Origin: Bacillota bacterium
GTDB taxonomy: Bacteria > Bacillota > Clostridia > Lachnospirales > Lachnospiraceae
Direction of reading: 5' to 3'
DNA: 25,225 nucleotides
NCBI GenBank assembly: GCA_023387655.1
Contig: JAEWHR010000113.1
Coordinates: forward strand, 1 to 25,225
Shown: one piece after another, positions 6,608 through 14,900 of the stretch
How positions within the stretch are numbered: position 1 is the first letter of the stretch
Layout: the number at the start of each line of letters is the position of its first letter
Program-made: the position numbers and the translations under genes
The notes under the pieces: generated by a model
Told to the model about the DNA's origin: nothing
The model's input: the letters and a program-made list of their open reading frames with translations, nothing else
The model's database searches: none

Positions 6608-7072
6608 CTAGAGATTCTTTACCTTAAAGTCCTTCTCTGCTTCTCTTTTCTGATCTTTCTTTGCAATGTCCTGACGTTTGTCATAGAGTTTTTTACCTCT
6701 AGCAACTCCGATTTCCATCTTTACAAGACTACCTTTTAAATAAATTGTTAAAGGTACTAACGTATATCCTTTTTGTTGTATCTGTCCAACAATTTTATTA
6801 ATCTGGAATTTGTGAAGTAAAAGTTTTTTTACACGCAATGGATCTTTATTAAATATATTTCCCTTTTCATATGGACTTATATGCATGTTATAAATATAAA
6901 CCTCTCCATTTTCAATACGGATAAAAGATTCTTTGATACTGCACTTTCCCATACGTAAAGATTTTACCTCGGTACCATGTAATACGACACCTGCTTCATA
7001 CGTATCCTCTATGAAATAGTCGAATCTGGCTTTTTTGTTATTTGCAATGAACTTTATTCCTTCTTTTGCCAT
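6608..7072 (-). CDS. smpB: SsrA-binding protein SmpB
   Basis: A 154-residue small basic protein that binds tmRNA and delivers it to stalled ribosomes for trans-translation. The OB-fold signature is clear: IANNKKARFDYFIEDTYEAGVVLHGTEVKSLR near the N-terminus, then FIRIENGEVYIYNMHISPYE. The lysine-rich C-terminal tail (KKLYDKRQDIAKKDQKREAEKDFK) is the helix that enters the mRNA channel. The length is typical. The ribosome binding site is AGGGGG. It lies 22 bp after rnr, the common rnr-smpB pairing of two ribosome-rescue and RNA-decay partners. No tmRNA gene (ssrA) was found next to it. Confidence 0.97.
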   Translation of the reverse strand: MAKEGIKFIANNKKARFDYFIEDTYEAGVVLHGTEVKSLRMGKCSIKESFIRIENGEVYIYNMHISPYEKGNIFNKDPLRVKKLLLHKFQINKIVGQIQQKGYTLVPLTIYLKGSLVKMEIGVARGKKLYDKRQDIAKKDQKREAEKDFKVKNL

Positions 7073-7094
7073 GTCCTATTCCCCCTGCTTCTTT

Positions 7095-9245
7095 TTATTC
7101 TTCGATACGATTTGCTCTACCTACTAAAGAAAAGTTAATCGTACGCATTAATTTGTCCGTATCTTCAACGCGGACAACGACTGGCTCTCCTAATTTATAC
7201 GTTCTCCTAGTATGCTCTCCAGTTAATAGATAATGTTCTTCATCATAAATATAATAATCATCATGCATATCTGCAAGACGAATCATACCTTCTACTGTAT
7301 TCGGCAATTCTACATACATACCCCAAGAAGTTACTCCTGAGATTACTCCTTCAAAGGTTTGCCCAATAAATTGACTCATATACTCTACTTTTTTGAGTTT
7401 TTCAACTTCTCTCTCTGACTCATCCGCCCTACGCTCAGTTAAACTTGATTGCTTTGCTACCTCTGTTAATATACTCTCGTAATGATTGATTCTTTTTTCC
7501 TTTAATCCCCCACGTAGATTTTCTTTAATAATTCTATGAATCTGAAGGTCAGGATAACGTCTGATTGGAGAAGTAAAGTGACAATAGTATTTGGTTGACA
7601 AACCAAAATGACCATCACAGGTCGTAGTGTACTTCGCCTGCTTCATACTTCGTAACGTCAATCTGCTAATCAATGCCTCTTCTGGTTTTCCATCAATCTT
7701 AACTAATAATTTCTGCAATTCTTTCGGATGAATTTCCTCTTGACCGATTCGCATGGTATAACCAAAATTATTGATAAAAATACTTAGTTTTTGAATTTTT
7801 TCTATATCTGGATTTTCATGGGTACGATATACAAACGGTAACTCCTGCCAAAAGAAATCCTCCGCAACCGTTTCATTGGCAATAAGCATAAAATCTTCAA
7901 TGATCTTCGTTGCTTTATTTCTTTCATATGGTTTAATTTCAGTCGGTCTACCATCAGAATCTAATGTTATTTTACTCTCTGGAAAATCAAAGTCAATAGA
8001 ACCGCGCTTTCTTCGTTTTTCTCGAAGTATATTCGCTAATTCTAACATTAATTCAAACATTGGAACAAGCTCTTTGTACTCTTCTCTCTCTGATTCATCA
8101 TGGTCCTCTAAGATTTTTTTCACAGAAGTATAGGTCATTCTACGATCAACGTTAATCACTGTTTCAGCTATTCTATGACCAACCACATTGCCTTTCTCAT
8201 CGATTTCCATCATACAGGACAATGCTAGACGATCGCTACCTGCATTCAAAGAACAAATTCCATTGGATAATTTGTGAGGTAACATCGGTATTACTCTATC
8301 AACTAAATATACGCTAGTCCCTCTCTTTAATGCTTCTTTATCAAGGGGAGAACCTTCAGTAACATAATTACTAACGTCTGCAATGTGAACTCCCAAGTGA
8401 TAGATATCACCTTTCTTTGTGATAGTGATTGCATCATCTAAGTCCTTTGCATCTTCACCATCTATGGTTACTGTTTGTAGATTTCTAAGATCAACTCTAC
8501 CACCAATGTCTGCGCTACTTACTTCTTCTCCAATACGCTCTACCTGTTTCATTACTTCATCCGGAAATTCCGTTGGTAAACCATTTTCTAAGATTACAGA
8601 AACGACATCTACGCCAGGATCGTTAATATGACCAATAATTTTAGTAATCTTCCCCTCAGGATTCTTTGTCTCATTACCATAGTTCGTAAGATGTACTAAT
8701 ACCTTATGCCCATTCACTGCACCTTTGGTATGTTCCTTCGGAATAAATATATCACTATTAAACTTCGTATTGTCAGGAATAACAAAGCCAAAGTTTTTAC
8801 TTTTTTGGAAAGTTCCTACAAGCTCGGTTACATTTCTCTCTAAGATACTGATAACCGCACCTTCTCTACGTTTTCCACTTTGTTCCTCAAAAATCGCTAT
8901 TTGTACACGATCTTTGTTAAGGGCACCTTTGGTTTCACTCTCTGGGATAAAGATATCTTCTCCATCTTCTTCTCCCTCGATTTTTACAAAACCAAATCCT
9001 CTCGTTGTACCTGAGAATATACCTGTTTTAATATTACCATTTGTCTCTTTGTACCTTCCATTCCCATCTAACATAATCTTTCCATCCGATAGTAAGGAAT
9101 CTAGTACTATTTTTAAATCGTCTCTTTCATCCTTTGGTACTTGAAGTAAACTTGCTAGTTCGCGAAACTTCATTGGACGATAGGATTTATTCGTTATAAC
9201 TTCAAACAATAATTCCTTTTTATTATTTAAAACTTCTTTTTCCAT
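7095..9245 (-). CDS. rnr: Ribonuclease R
   Basis: A 716-residue processive 3'-5' exoribonuclease that degrades structured RNA and, with SmpB-tmRNA, defective messages. Domains in order: an N-terminal helix-turn-helix-like region (about 1-70), two cold-shock domains (about 72-135 with GIFSGTTRGFGFVKI, and about 140-205 with FGFVIPDN), the RNB catalytic domain (about 250-575), and a C-terminal S1 domain (about 628-708). Metal-binding aspartates D262, D268, D270 and D271 in IDGEDAKDLDDA have the spacing of the RNase II family. It lacks the long basic tail of some RNase R proteins. The ATG at 9245 has GGAG five bases upstream. It is the first gene of rnr-smpB-ppaC, with its own promoter. Confidence 0.95.
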   Translation of the reverse strand: MEKEVLNNKKELLFEVITNKSYRPMKFRELASLLQVPKDERDDLKIVLDSLLSDGKIMLDGNGRYKETNGNIKTGIFSGTTRGFGFVKIEGEEDGEDIFIPESETKGALNKDRVQIAIFEEQSGKRREGAVISILERNVTELVGTFQKSKNFGFVIPDNTKFNSDIFIPKEHTKGAVNGHKVLVHLTNYGNETKNPEGKITKIIGHINDPGVDVVSVILENGLPTEFPDEVMKQVERIGEEVSSADIGGRVDLRNLQTVTIDGEDAKDLDDAITITKKGDIYHLGVHIADVSNYVTEGSPLDKEALKRGTSVYLVDRVIPMLPHKLSNGICSLNAGSDRLALSCMMEIDEKGNVVGHRIAETVINVDRRMTYTSVKKILEDHDESEREEYKELVPMFELMLELANILREKRRKRGSIDFDFPESKITLDSDGRPTEIKPYERNKATKIIEDFMLIANETVAEDFFWQELPFVYRTHENPDIEKIQKLSIFINNFGYTMRIGQEEIHPKELQKLLVKIDGKPEEALISRLTLRSMKQAKYTTTCDGHFGLSTKYYCHFTSPIRRYPDLQIHRIIKENLRGGLKEKRINHYESILTEVAKQSSLTERRADESEREVEKLKKVEYMSQFIGQTFEGVISGVTSWGMYVELPNTVEGMIRLADMHDDYYIYDEEHYLLTGEHTRRTYKLGEPVVVRVEDTDKLMRTINFSLVGRANRIEE

Positions 9246-9259
9246 TCAAACTCCAATCT

Positions 9260-9275
9260 GTGTACTTTGGTACAC
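9260..9275. other. Small hairpin just upstream of the rnr ribosome binding site
   Basis: GTGTAC-TTTG-GTACAC forms a 6-bp stem with a 4-base loop a few bases before the rnr ribosome binding site. It may affect translation start. The rest of the 388-bp rnr-secG gap holds the rnr promoter, a weak terminator-like structure, and otherwise nothing recognisable. Confidence 0.35.
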
Positions 9276-9427
9276 ACTATATCAATTCTGTCTTTCTTTT
9301 ATTATTCGTTTTATGTGCCTTTATTATAATCAAAAATAAATAGAATCATAAATCCTATCCTTCTGAAACACCACCGAAATCCTTAATATATATCTTTTCC
9401 TCAATTACTACATTTTGGACTGTTCCT

Positions 9428-9456
9428 ATTATAACATGTCATGTGCTTTTTGTCTT
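9428..9456 (-). promoter_or_regulatory. Promoter candidate for rnr-smpB-ppaC
   Basis: On the minus strand AAGACA, 17 bp, TATAAT with a TG-extended -10 (TGTTATAAT). The predicted leader is about 175 nt. A second TATAAT lies nearer rnr at about 9330 but has a poorer -35. Confidence 0.5.
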
Positions 9457-9489
9457 ATAGCAAAATTATAAGTTTAGCAGAATATGTAC

Positions 9490-9547
9490 TCAAAAAAAAG
9501 CAAGAACAAAGGGTAATCCTCAATGAAGCTAGCCTGCTTCTCTTTGG
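9490..9547 (-). terminator. Weak terminator-like structure downstream of secG
   Basis: On the minus strand, an inner stem GAAGC/GCTTC and an outer CAAAG/CTTTG with an uneven internal loop are followed, a few bases on, by a run of eight Ts. The position, about 90 bp after the secG stop and before the rnr promoter, fits a terminator. The structure is imperfect. Confidence 0.35.
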
Positions 9548-9633
9548 AATCATCCATTTATTCTCGCTTTTCCTAGAGATTTTAGTATCTTTACTATCAT
9601 CTCGTTTTCTTTTACCTATGTGTAATCAATTTC

Positions 9634-9879
9634 CTATAAGCCCCAATTCATGTTTAGAACTACAGAAATAACGATGAAAAGAAGACCTAAAAGTTTTGTA
9701 ATCTTAACAAGTGCGCCCTCCATGGAACGTCCTTTGTTCTTTCCCCAATAAGTATCTGCAACACCGTTGATTGAACCAGAAAGTCCAGCAGACTTACCTT
9801 CCTGCATTAACACTACAACAACTAATCCTAAACAGATGAGAACATATACAACTGTAACTATCGCTCTTAATATTTCCAT
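9634..9879 (-). CDS. secG: Preprotein translocase subunit SecG
   Basis: An 81-residue membrane protein, the small SecYEG subunit that aids protein export. It has two transmembrane helices (about residues 2-22, ILRAIVTVVYVLICLGLVVVVLM, and about 56-78). The conserved loop between them reads QEGKSAGLSGSINGVADTYWGKNKGRSMEG, a typical SecG loop. The ATG at 9879 is chosen because AGGAGG lies eight bases upstream; a GTG nine bases earlier falls inside that ribosome binding site. It follows gpmI by 78 bp and is probably on the same transcript. Confidence 0.93.
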   Translation of the reverse strand: MEILRAIVTVVYVLICLGLVVVVLMQEGKSAGLSGSINGVADTYWGKNKGRSMEGALVKITKLLGLLFIVISVVLNMNWGL

Positions 9880-9957
9880 CAATAACACCTCCTAAAGTCA
9901 CACTGAATATTTTACCACAAGCACGGTAATAAGACAAGTAGTAACTGATTTTGGAAT

Positions 9958-11502
9958 TTATTTTTTGATTAATAAAGATTTTCCTGTCATTTCCTTTGGT
10001 TGATCCATCTCCATCATTTTAAGTAAGGTTGGAATGATATCTGCTAAACATCCACCCTCTCTTAAAGTATAGTCCTTATCGTAGTTCACCAAGATAAATG
10101 GAACTGGATTTGTAGTATGAGCTGTAAATGGCTCTCCATTTGTATAGTCTACTAACTGCTCTGCATTTCCATGGTCTGCACAGATAAACATCTGACCATC
10201 TACAGAAAGAAGTGCTTCATATGCCTTACCAACACAAGCATCTACTGCTTCCACTGCTTTGATTGCAGCATTTGGGATTCCAGTATGACCAACCATATCT
10301 GGGTTAGCAAAGTTTACGATAATAACATCATATTTTTGAGATGTTATTGCTTCTACTAACTTATCAGCTACTGCAAAAGCACTCATCTCAGGCTGAAGAT
10401 CATAAGTAGCTACCTTTGGAGAATTTACTAGGATACGATCCTCTCCTTTGTTTGGTGCTTCAACACCACCGTTAAAGAAGAATGTAACATGAGCATACTT
10501 CTCTGTCTCAGCAATTCTAGCCTGTGTCTTTCCATGCTCTGCAAGGTATTCACCAAATGTATTTGAGATTGATACTTTTTCAAATGCAACGCTCTTATTA
10601 GGAATAGTTACATCATACTCTGAGAAACATACATAAGTAAGAGGTAATCTACCACTCTTACGCGCAAATCCATCAAAATCATCAGAGCAGAAAGCTCTAG
10701 TAATTTCTCTAGCACGGTCTGGACGGAAGTTAAAGAAGATGATGGAATCATTTGCTTTAATAGGAGCAATCGCTTCTCCATTCTCCACTACAACAGTTGG
10801 TTCAACGAACTCGTCATTAACACCTTCTGCATAAGAAGCAGCAACGGCCTCAACAGCATTCGTAGCTTTAATACCTTCACCATCCACTAAAGCAACGTAT
10901 GCTTTTTCTACACGGTCCCAACGATTATCACGGTCCATTACATAGTAACGTCCCATAACAGAAGCAATACGACCTACTCCAATTTCAGCCATTTTAGCTT
11001 CTAAAGCTTCCATAAAACTCTTACCAGAGGTTGGAGCCGTATCTCTACCATCTAAGAAAGCATGCACATAAACATTCTCTAAACCATGTTTCTTCGCAAG
11101 CTCTAATAATCCATAAAGATGTGTAATATGGCTATGAACACCACCATCGGATAATAATCCGAATAAATGAAGTGCTGTATTATTCTTTTTACAATTCTCT
11201 ACTGCTTTTATTAACTCTTTATTTTCAAAGAAGTCTCCATCCTGAATTTCTTTTGTAATACGAGTTAACTCCTGATATATGATTCTTCCGGCACCCATAT
11301 TAAGATGTCCTACTTCTGAATTTCCCATCTGACCCTCCGGAAGACCAACTGCCAATCCAGAAGCATTTCCTTTTACAAATGGATAGTCTTTCATTAATTT
11401 ATCAAGAACAGGCTTCTTAGCTAATGCAACTGCATTTCCTTCTGTCTTCTCATTTAATCCAAATCCATCCAGTATCATTAGTACGGTCGGTTTTTTGCTC
11501 AT
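9958..11502 (-). CDS. gpmI: 2,3-bisphosphoglycerate-independent phosphoglycerate mutase
   Basis: A 514-residue, Mn-dependent enzyme of the alkaline phosphatase superfamily, converting 3-phosphoglycerate to 2-phosphoglycerate. The N-terminus carries the metal-binding D12 (LMILDGFG) and the phosphoserine nucleophile S62 (GQMGNSEVGHLNMGAGR). HLFGLLSDGGVHSH and HAFLDGRDT mark the inserted transferase domain. NFANPDMVGHTG and CADHGNAEQ carry further metal ligands. All key motifs are intact and the length is typical. AAAGGAG lies eight bases before the ATG. It lies between tpiA's region and secG, as in many clostridia, but is separated from tpiA by a metG/transporter block. Confidence 0.97.
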   Translation of the reverse strand: MSKKPTVLMILDGFGLNEKTEGNAVALAKKPVLDKLMKDYPFVKGNASGLAVGLPEGQMGNSEVGHLNMGAGRIIYQELTRITKEIQDGDFFENKELIKAVENCKKNNTALHLFGLLSDGGVHSHITHLYGLLELAKKHGLENVYVHAFLDGRDTAPTSGKSFMEALEAKMAEIGVGRIASVMGRYYVMDRDNRWDRVEKAYVALVDGEGIKATNAVEAVAASYAEGVNDEFVEPTVVVENGEAIAPIKANDSIIFFNFRPDRAREITRAFCSDDFDGFARKSGRLPLTYVCFSEYDVTIPNKSVAFEKVSISNTFGEYLAEHGKTQARIAETEKYAHVTFFFNGGVEAPNKGEDRILVNSPKVATYDLQPEMSAFAVADKLVEAITSQKYDVIIVNFANPDMVGHTGIPNAAIKAVEAVDACVGKAYEALLSVDGQMFICADHGNAEQLVDYTNGEPFTAHTTNPVPFILVNYDKDYTLREGGCLADIIPTLLKMMEMDQPKEMTGKSLLIKK

Positions 11503-11782
11503 AATTTATTCTCCTTTTGTTGATTATAAACTTGTGTCATACAATTTATTAGCATGCTATGTTCTGGAGCTAGAAAATTGTAAAACTTTAAACGGTCAAT
11601 TATTATCTATGTAGTGTCAATTTCTTTGTTAAAAAAATAGCAAACCTATACACTACTTCATCCTTTTCTATCATATCATGAATTATTCATTAGTCAAGAG
11701 AATTTCTGTTTCCATCTACCCTTCTTTCGTCTAAATAAGTTGTGTTTGTAGATAGTTTATATGCTCTCTTTCTATAGCATTT
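11503..11782. other. gpmI upstream region, no gene
   Basis: AT-rich leader between gpmI and the tandem-repeat array. An inverted repeat GTAGTGT (11611-11617) / ACACTAC (11650-11656) encloses a stretch with a poly-A run. A TTGACA on the minus strand overlaps the left arm, but I cannot find a matching -10. No coding frame of note. Confidence 0.3.
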
Positions 11783-12071
11783 TACTCTATTAATACTTAA
11801 TATGATAACGCTTAACCTGGTACTCTATTAACTCTTAATATAATAAACTGTTAATACTTGACATGATAAACTGTTATTACTTGGCATGCTACACTATTAT
11901 ACTTGGCATGCTACGCTATTATACTTGGCATGCTACTCTACTAATGCTTAACATAATACTCTACTAATGCTTAACATGCTACTCTACTAATACTTAACAT
12001 GATACTCTATTAATACTTAACATGCTACTCTACTAATACTTAACATGATACTCTATTAATACTTGACCTGA
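11783..12071. repeat. Tandem repeat array, 23-bp unit, about 12 copies
   Basis: Direct head-to-tail units with core TACTCTAYTAATACTTAACA plus three variable bases (usually TGA or TGC). Twelve full units of 23 bp (two are 22 bp) and one 15-bp remnant at 11806-11820. Units nearest the MATE gene (11934-12071) are the most alike and alternate ...ATGA/...ATGC endings, suggesting duplication of a two-unit block. The left units are more diverged (for example TAAACTGTTATTACTTGGCA). There is no spacer between copies, so it is not a CRISPR array. It lies between the MATE stop and the gpmI leader. Confidence 0.9.
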
Positions 12072-12124
12072 TAACCCTCACATTTTACAGTTTTGGGTTA
12101 CTTACGAAATAAGAGGAACAGGTA

Positions 12125-13480
12125 TCACTCTTTGCTTCCAAGTTCTCTCCAAACGGTAAATAGCATCGTTATTATGCAGGCAGCTCCGCCAAGGAAATTT
12201 GAGATTGGTTCTGCTAAAAAAACTCCATTCGTCCCAAGATTTGCAATGCGCGGTAATAAAAGTGTTAGTGGAACTACGATAATTGCTTTTCTTAACAAAG
12301 AAAAGAAAATAGCATACTTTGATTTACCAAGAGCAACAAAAGTTGCTTGACCAACAAATTGAAGTGACATCATAAAGAAACCAAAATAATAAATTTTCAT
12401 CGCCGGTATCGCTGCATTTATTAAATCCGCTTCATGATTGAATAGGCGGATGAAAAATTCCGGAAACCAATTCAACAACCCCCAGGCGGCTGTAGTATAT
12501 GTGATAGATGCTATTGCCATAAATTTGATTGCTTTTTTTACTCGCTTATATTCTGACGCACCATAATTAAATCCCATCACAGGCTGAGCACTGTTTGTTA
12601 TTCCGCTTACAGGCATACTTATTATTTCACGGATAGAATTGATTACAGTCATCACACCTACGTATAAATCTCCACCATAACTTTGAAGTGTGGTATTACA
12701 TGCAATCTGAACTGCACCATTGGTTGCTGACATAATAAATCCTGACATTCCAAGCCCAGTGATTGATTTGACTCGTTGAAGAGATAACTTCATCGTTTTT
12801 CGTCTTAATTTCAAAATTGTCTTTTTCCCAGTTAAAAATCTCAAAATCCATAACGCCGAAATCATTTGGGATATTACCGTAGCAATCGCTGCGCCCTGAA
12901 CACCCATGTCAAATACAAAGATAAGAATTGGGTCTAATATAATATTTGTTACTGCTCCAATCACTACAGAAAACATGCCTATCCTACCAAAACCTTGTGC
13001 ATTGATAAAACTATTCATCCCGAGTCCTATCATAACAAAAACACTACCAATTAGATAAATCGAGATGTATTGATCTGCAAACGGATAGGTTGCATCACTT
13101 GCTCCAAATAAATATAACATAGGACGCTTTAAGAGGTAACAAACAAACGTAATGATCAATCCTGCCGTTAGAAGTAAAGCAAAAGAGTTTCCCATAATTG
13201 CTTCAGCCTCTTCTTTATCTCCTCTTCCCCTCGCTATAGAACATAAGGGTGCACCACCCATACCAAATAGATTAGCAAATGCAATGATAATAGTTATAAT
13301 TGGTAGAGTTAATCCCATGCCTGTTAATGCAAGTGTTGCATCTTTTGGCAATAAGCCTATGTACATTCTATCTACTATATTATATAAAACATTAACCAGT
13401 TGTGCTAATGTCATTGGGATAGCAAGTTTTATTATATTACCTACTACACTACCTTTTGAAAAATCATTGGTTTGTGCCAT
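12125..13480 (-). CDS. MATE family efflux transporter
   Basis: A 451-residue membrane protein with about 12 transmembrane helices in two related halves, of the multidrug and toxic compound extrusion family. It would export cationic drugs or metabolites in exchange for Na+ or H+. Visible family features are IIKLAIPMTLAQLVNVLYNIVDRMYIG at the N-terminus, GMGGAPLCSIARGRGDKEEAEAIMGNSF, and in the second half ISMPVSGITNSAQPVMGFNYGA. I place the start at the ATG at 13480 with AGGTGG eight bases upstream. An in-frame ATG at 13510 has no ribosome binding site and sits at the foot of a hairpin. The substrate is unknown. It follows the EamA gene on the same strand with a hairpin between. Confidence 0.9.
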   Translation of the reverse strand: MAQTNDFSKGSVVGNIIKLAIPMTLAQLVNVLYNIVDRMYIGLLPKDATLALTGMGLTLPIITIIIAFANLFGMGGAPLCSIARGRGDKEEAEAIMGNSFALLLTAGLIITFVCYLLKRPMLYLFGASDATYPFADQYISIYLIGSVFVMIGLGMNSFINAQGFGRIGMFSVVIGAVTNIILDPILIFVFDMGVQGAAIATVISQMISALWILRFLTGKKTILKLRRKTMKLSLQRVKSITGLGMSGFIMSATNGAVQIACNTTLQSYGGDLYVGVMTVINSIREIISMPVSGITNSAQPVMGFNYGASEYKRVKKAIKFMAIASITYTTAAWGLLNWFPEFFIRLFNHEADLINAAIPAMKIYYFGFFMMSLQFVGQATFVALGKSKYAIFFSLLRKAIIVVPLTLLLPRIANLGTNGVFLAEPISNFLGGAACIITMLFTVWRELGSKE

Positions 13481-13518
13481 GTCATCTTCCACCTTACTAT
13501 TGTCTGTCATAAAACGTT

Positions 13519-13555
13519 AATTACGGAAGGGTAGCAATAATACCCTTCCGTAATT
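13519..13555. terminator. 15-bp perfect hairpin between the EamA and MATE genes
   Basis: AATTACGGAAGGGTA pairs perfectly with TACCCTTCCGTAATT around a 7-base loop. It lies 69 bp after the EamA stop and 38 bp before the MATE start. Downstream on the minus strand is AACGTTTTATG, a poor U-tract, so it is either a weak terminator or a leader/attenuator element for the MATE gene. Confidence 0.6.
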
Positions 13556-13624
13556 CTAGACCCCTTATTTCATTCTGTCAAGTTTCTCACTTTTAATAGA
13601 CCTAGGATTTCTATTTTACGAAAC

Positions 13625-14500
13625 TTATTTCAAAAGTAATAAAAACGTACCCAGTACAATGAATGCTAATCCAATAAAGGCTTTATTACTCAATTTTTCT
13701 TTAAAAACAAAATAAGAAAATGCAATCGTAACTACGATACTTAATTTGTCTATAGGTACAACCACACTAGCTGGGCCTGACTGTAAGGCACGATAATAAC
13801 ATAACCAAGAACCACCTGTTGCAAGACCAGATAGGATTAAAAACAACCAACTTTTTCTATCAATATCCCTTATCGTATTTTGCTTTTTGGTTACAAACAC
13901 CACAATCCAAGCCATAATTAAAACAACAATAGTACGGATAGCTGTTCCTAGGTTAGAATCGATATGTTCAATTCCTATCTTTCCAAGTATGGAGGTTAAA
14001 CTAGCAAAGATTGCTGAGCCAAATGCGTATATGAGCCATGCATATCCTTCTTTTTTATCTCCGCTCTGTCCTTTTTCACTTTGCTTCTTTTCTATCATTA
14101 GGTAGGTACCTATTGCGATAAGGAGAATAGCAAAAACTATCACTACGGTTATACTCTCATGAAGGAATATAAAAGCAAAACAAATCGTTAAAACAGTACT
14201 CGACTTATCGATGGGAGTTACTTTATTTATATCCCCTATCTGCAATGCCTTAAAGTAACAAAGCCAAGAAGCACCTGTTGATAATCCTGACAATATTAAA
14301 AATATCCACGTCTTAACAGCAATATCGCCAATGCCCCCTTGACTATTCACAAGAAAAACCATAATCCATGAGAAAATAAGAACTACAATTGTTCTTAATG
14401 CGGTTGCGACATTAGAATCTGTATTTTTAATTCCACATTTCGCTAAAACAGCTGTCATCCCTGCAAAAAACGCTGATAAAAAAGCAAATAATACCCACAT
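13625..14500 (-). CDS. EamA-type (DMT superfamily) transporter
   Basis: A 291-residue membrane protein with ten predicted helices made of two EamA repeats (about 2-133 and 150-290). The repeats are unusually alike: SGLSTGASWLCYFKALQIGD..PIDK in the first and SGLATGGSWLCYYRALQSGP..PIDK in the second, and TDSNVATALRTIVVLIFSW versus IDSNLGTAIRTIVVLIMAW. This points to a recent internal duplication or to conserved symmetry. Family members export or import small metabolites; the substrate here cannot be told. AGGGA lies seven bases before the ATG. It lies between the metG-side tandem repeats and the MATE gene. Confidence 0.9.
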   Translation of the reverse strand: MWVLFAFLSAFFAGMTAVLAKCGIKNTDSNVATALRTIVVLIFSWIMVFLVNSQGGIGDIAVKTWIFLILSGLSTGASWLCYFKALQIGDINKVTPIDKSSTVLTICFAFIFLHESITVVIVFAILLIAIGTYLMIEKKQSEKGQSGDKKEGYAWLIYAFGSAIFASLTSILGKIGIEHIDSNLGTAIRTIVVLIMAWIVVFVTKKQNTIRDIDRKSWLFLILSGLATGGSWLCYYRALQSGPASVVVPIDKLSIVVTIAFSYFVFKEKLSNKAFIGLAFIVLGTFLLLLK

Positions 14501-14692
14501 ATTCTATTCCCTATTTCCTTTCTATACATTCGCTTTGTATGCACGAACCGAATTGATTCCTTTCAGTATCCTATGAAATAATGAATCTATTAATGCAAGT
14601 ATAATTTTAATACAACAGATAAAAAAAGCAACCTTTTTTGTTTTAAAGTATATTAGGAATATAACTTTTCTATTAAGCGTATTATCCTTTTT
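14501..14692. other. EamA upstream region, no gene
   Basis: AT-rich sequence between the EamA start and the 46-bp tandem repeats. A 60-codon frame on the minus strand exists but lacks a ribosome binding site and runs into the repeat. I see no clear promoter or hairpin. Confidence 0.3.
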
Positions 14693-14870
14693 GAAGCAAA
14701 TCAATTATCTTATCAAAGATAACTATACTATTTGAAGTGAATCAATTATCTTATTCAAAGTAAAACAACTATACTATCTGAAGTAAATCAATTATCTTAT
14801 TCAAAGTAAAACAACTATACTATCTGAAGTAAATCAATTAACTTATTTAAAGTAAAACAACTATACTATT
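14693..14870. repeat. Tandem repeat array, 46-bp unit, 4 copies
   Basis: Four head-to-tail copies at 14693-14733 (41 bp, internally shortened), 14734-14779, 14780-14825 and 14826-14870. Each has the blocks GAAGTAAATCAATTATCTTA, then TTCAAAGTAAAACAACTATA, then CTATCT. The middle two differ at one base. The unit does not resemble the 23-bp array, though both contain CTATACTAT/TACTCTA-like AT-rich words. It lies just downstream of the metG stop. Confidence 0.9.
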
Positions 14871-14900
14871 CTTAGAGTGTTAAGCAACAATCGGAATAAA

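Noticed and set aside
9441..9671. 76-codon plus-strand frame between rnr and secG
   Set aside because: No ribosome binding site, overlaps the secG end, and no recognisable family; it also covers the likely rnr promoter.
11783..12071. CRISPR array
   Set aside because: The repeats are directly contiguous with no unique spacers, and no cas genes are nearby; it is a simple tandem repeat.
12093..12350. 85-codon plus-strand frame opposite the MATE gene
   Set aside because: Antisense shadow of a conserved transporter gene with no ribosome binding site.
14522..14704. 60-codon minus-strand frame upstream of the EamA gene
   Set aside because: TTG start with no ribosome binding site, lying partly in the tandem repeat; composition looks like random AT-rich sequence.
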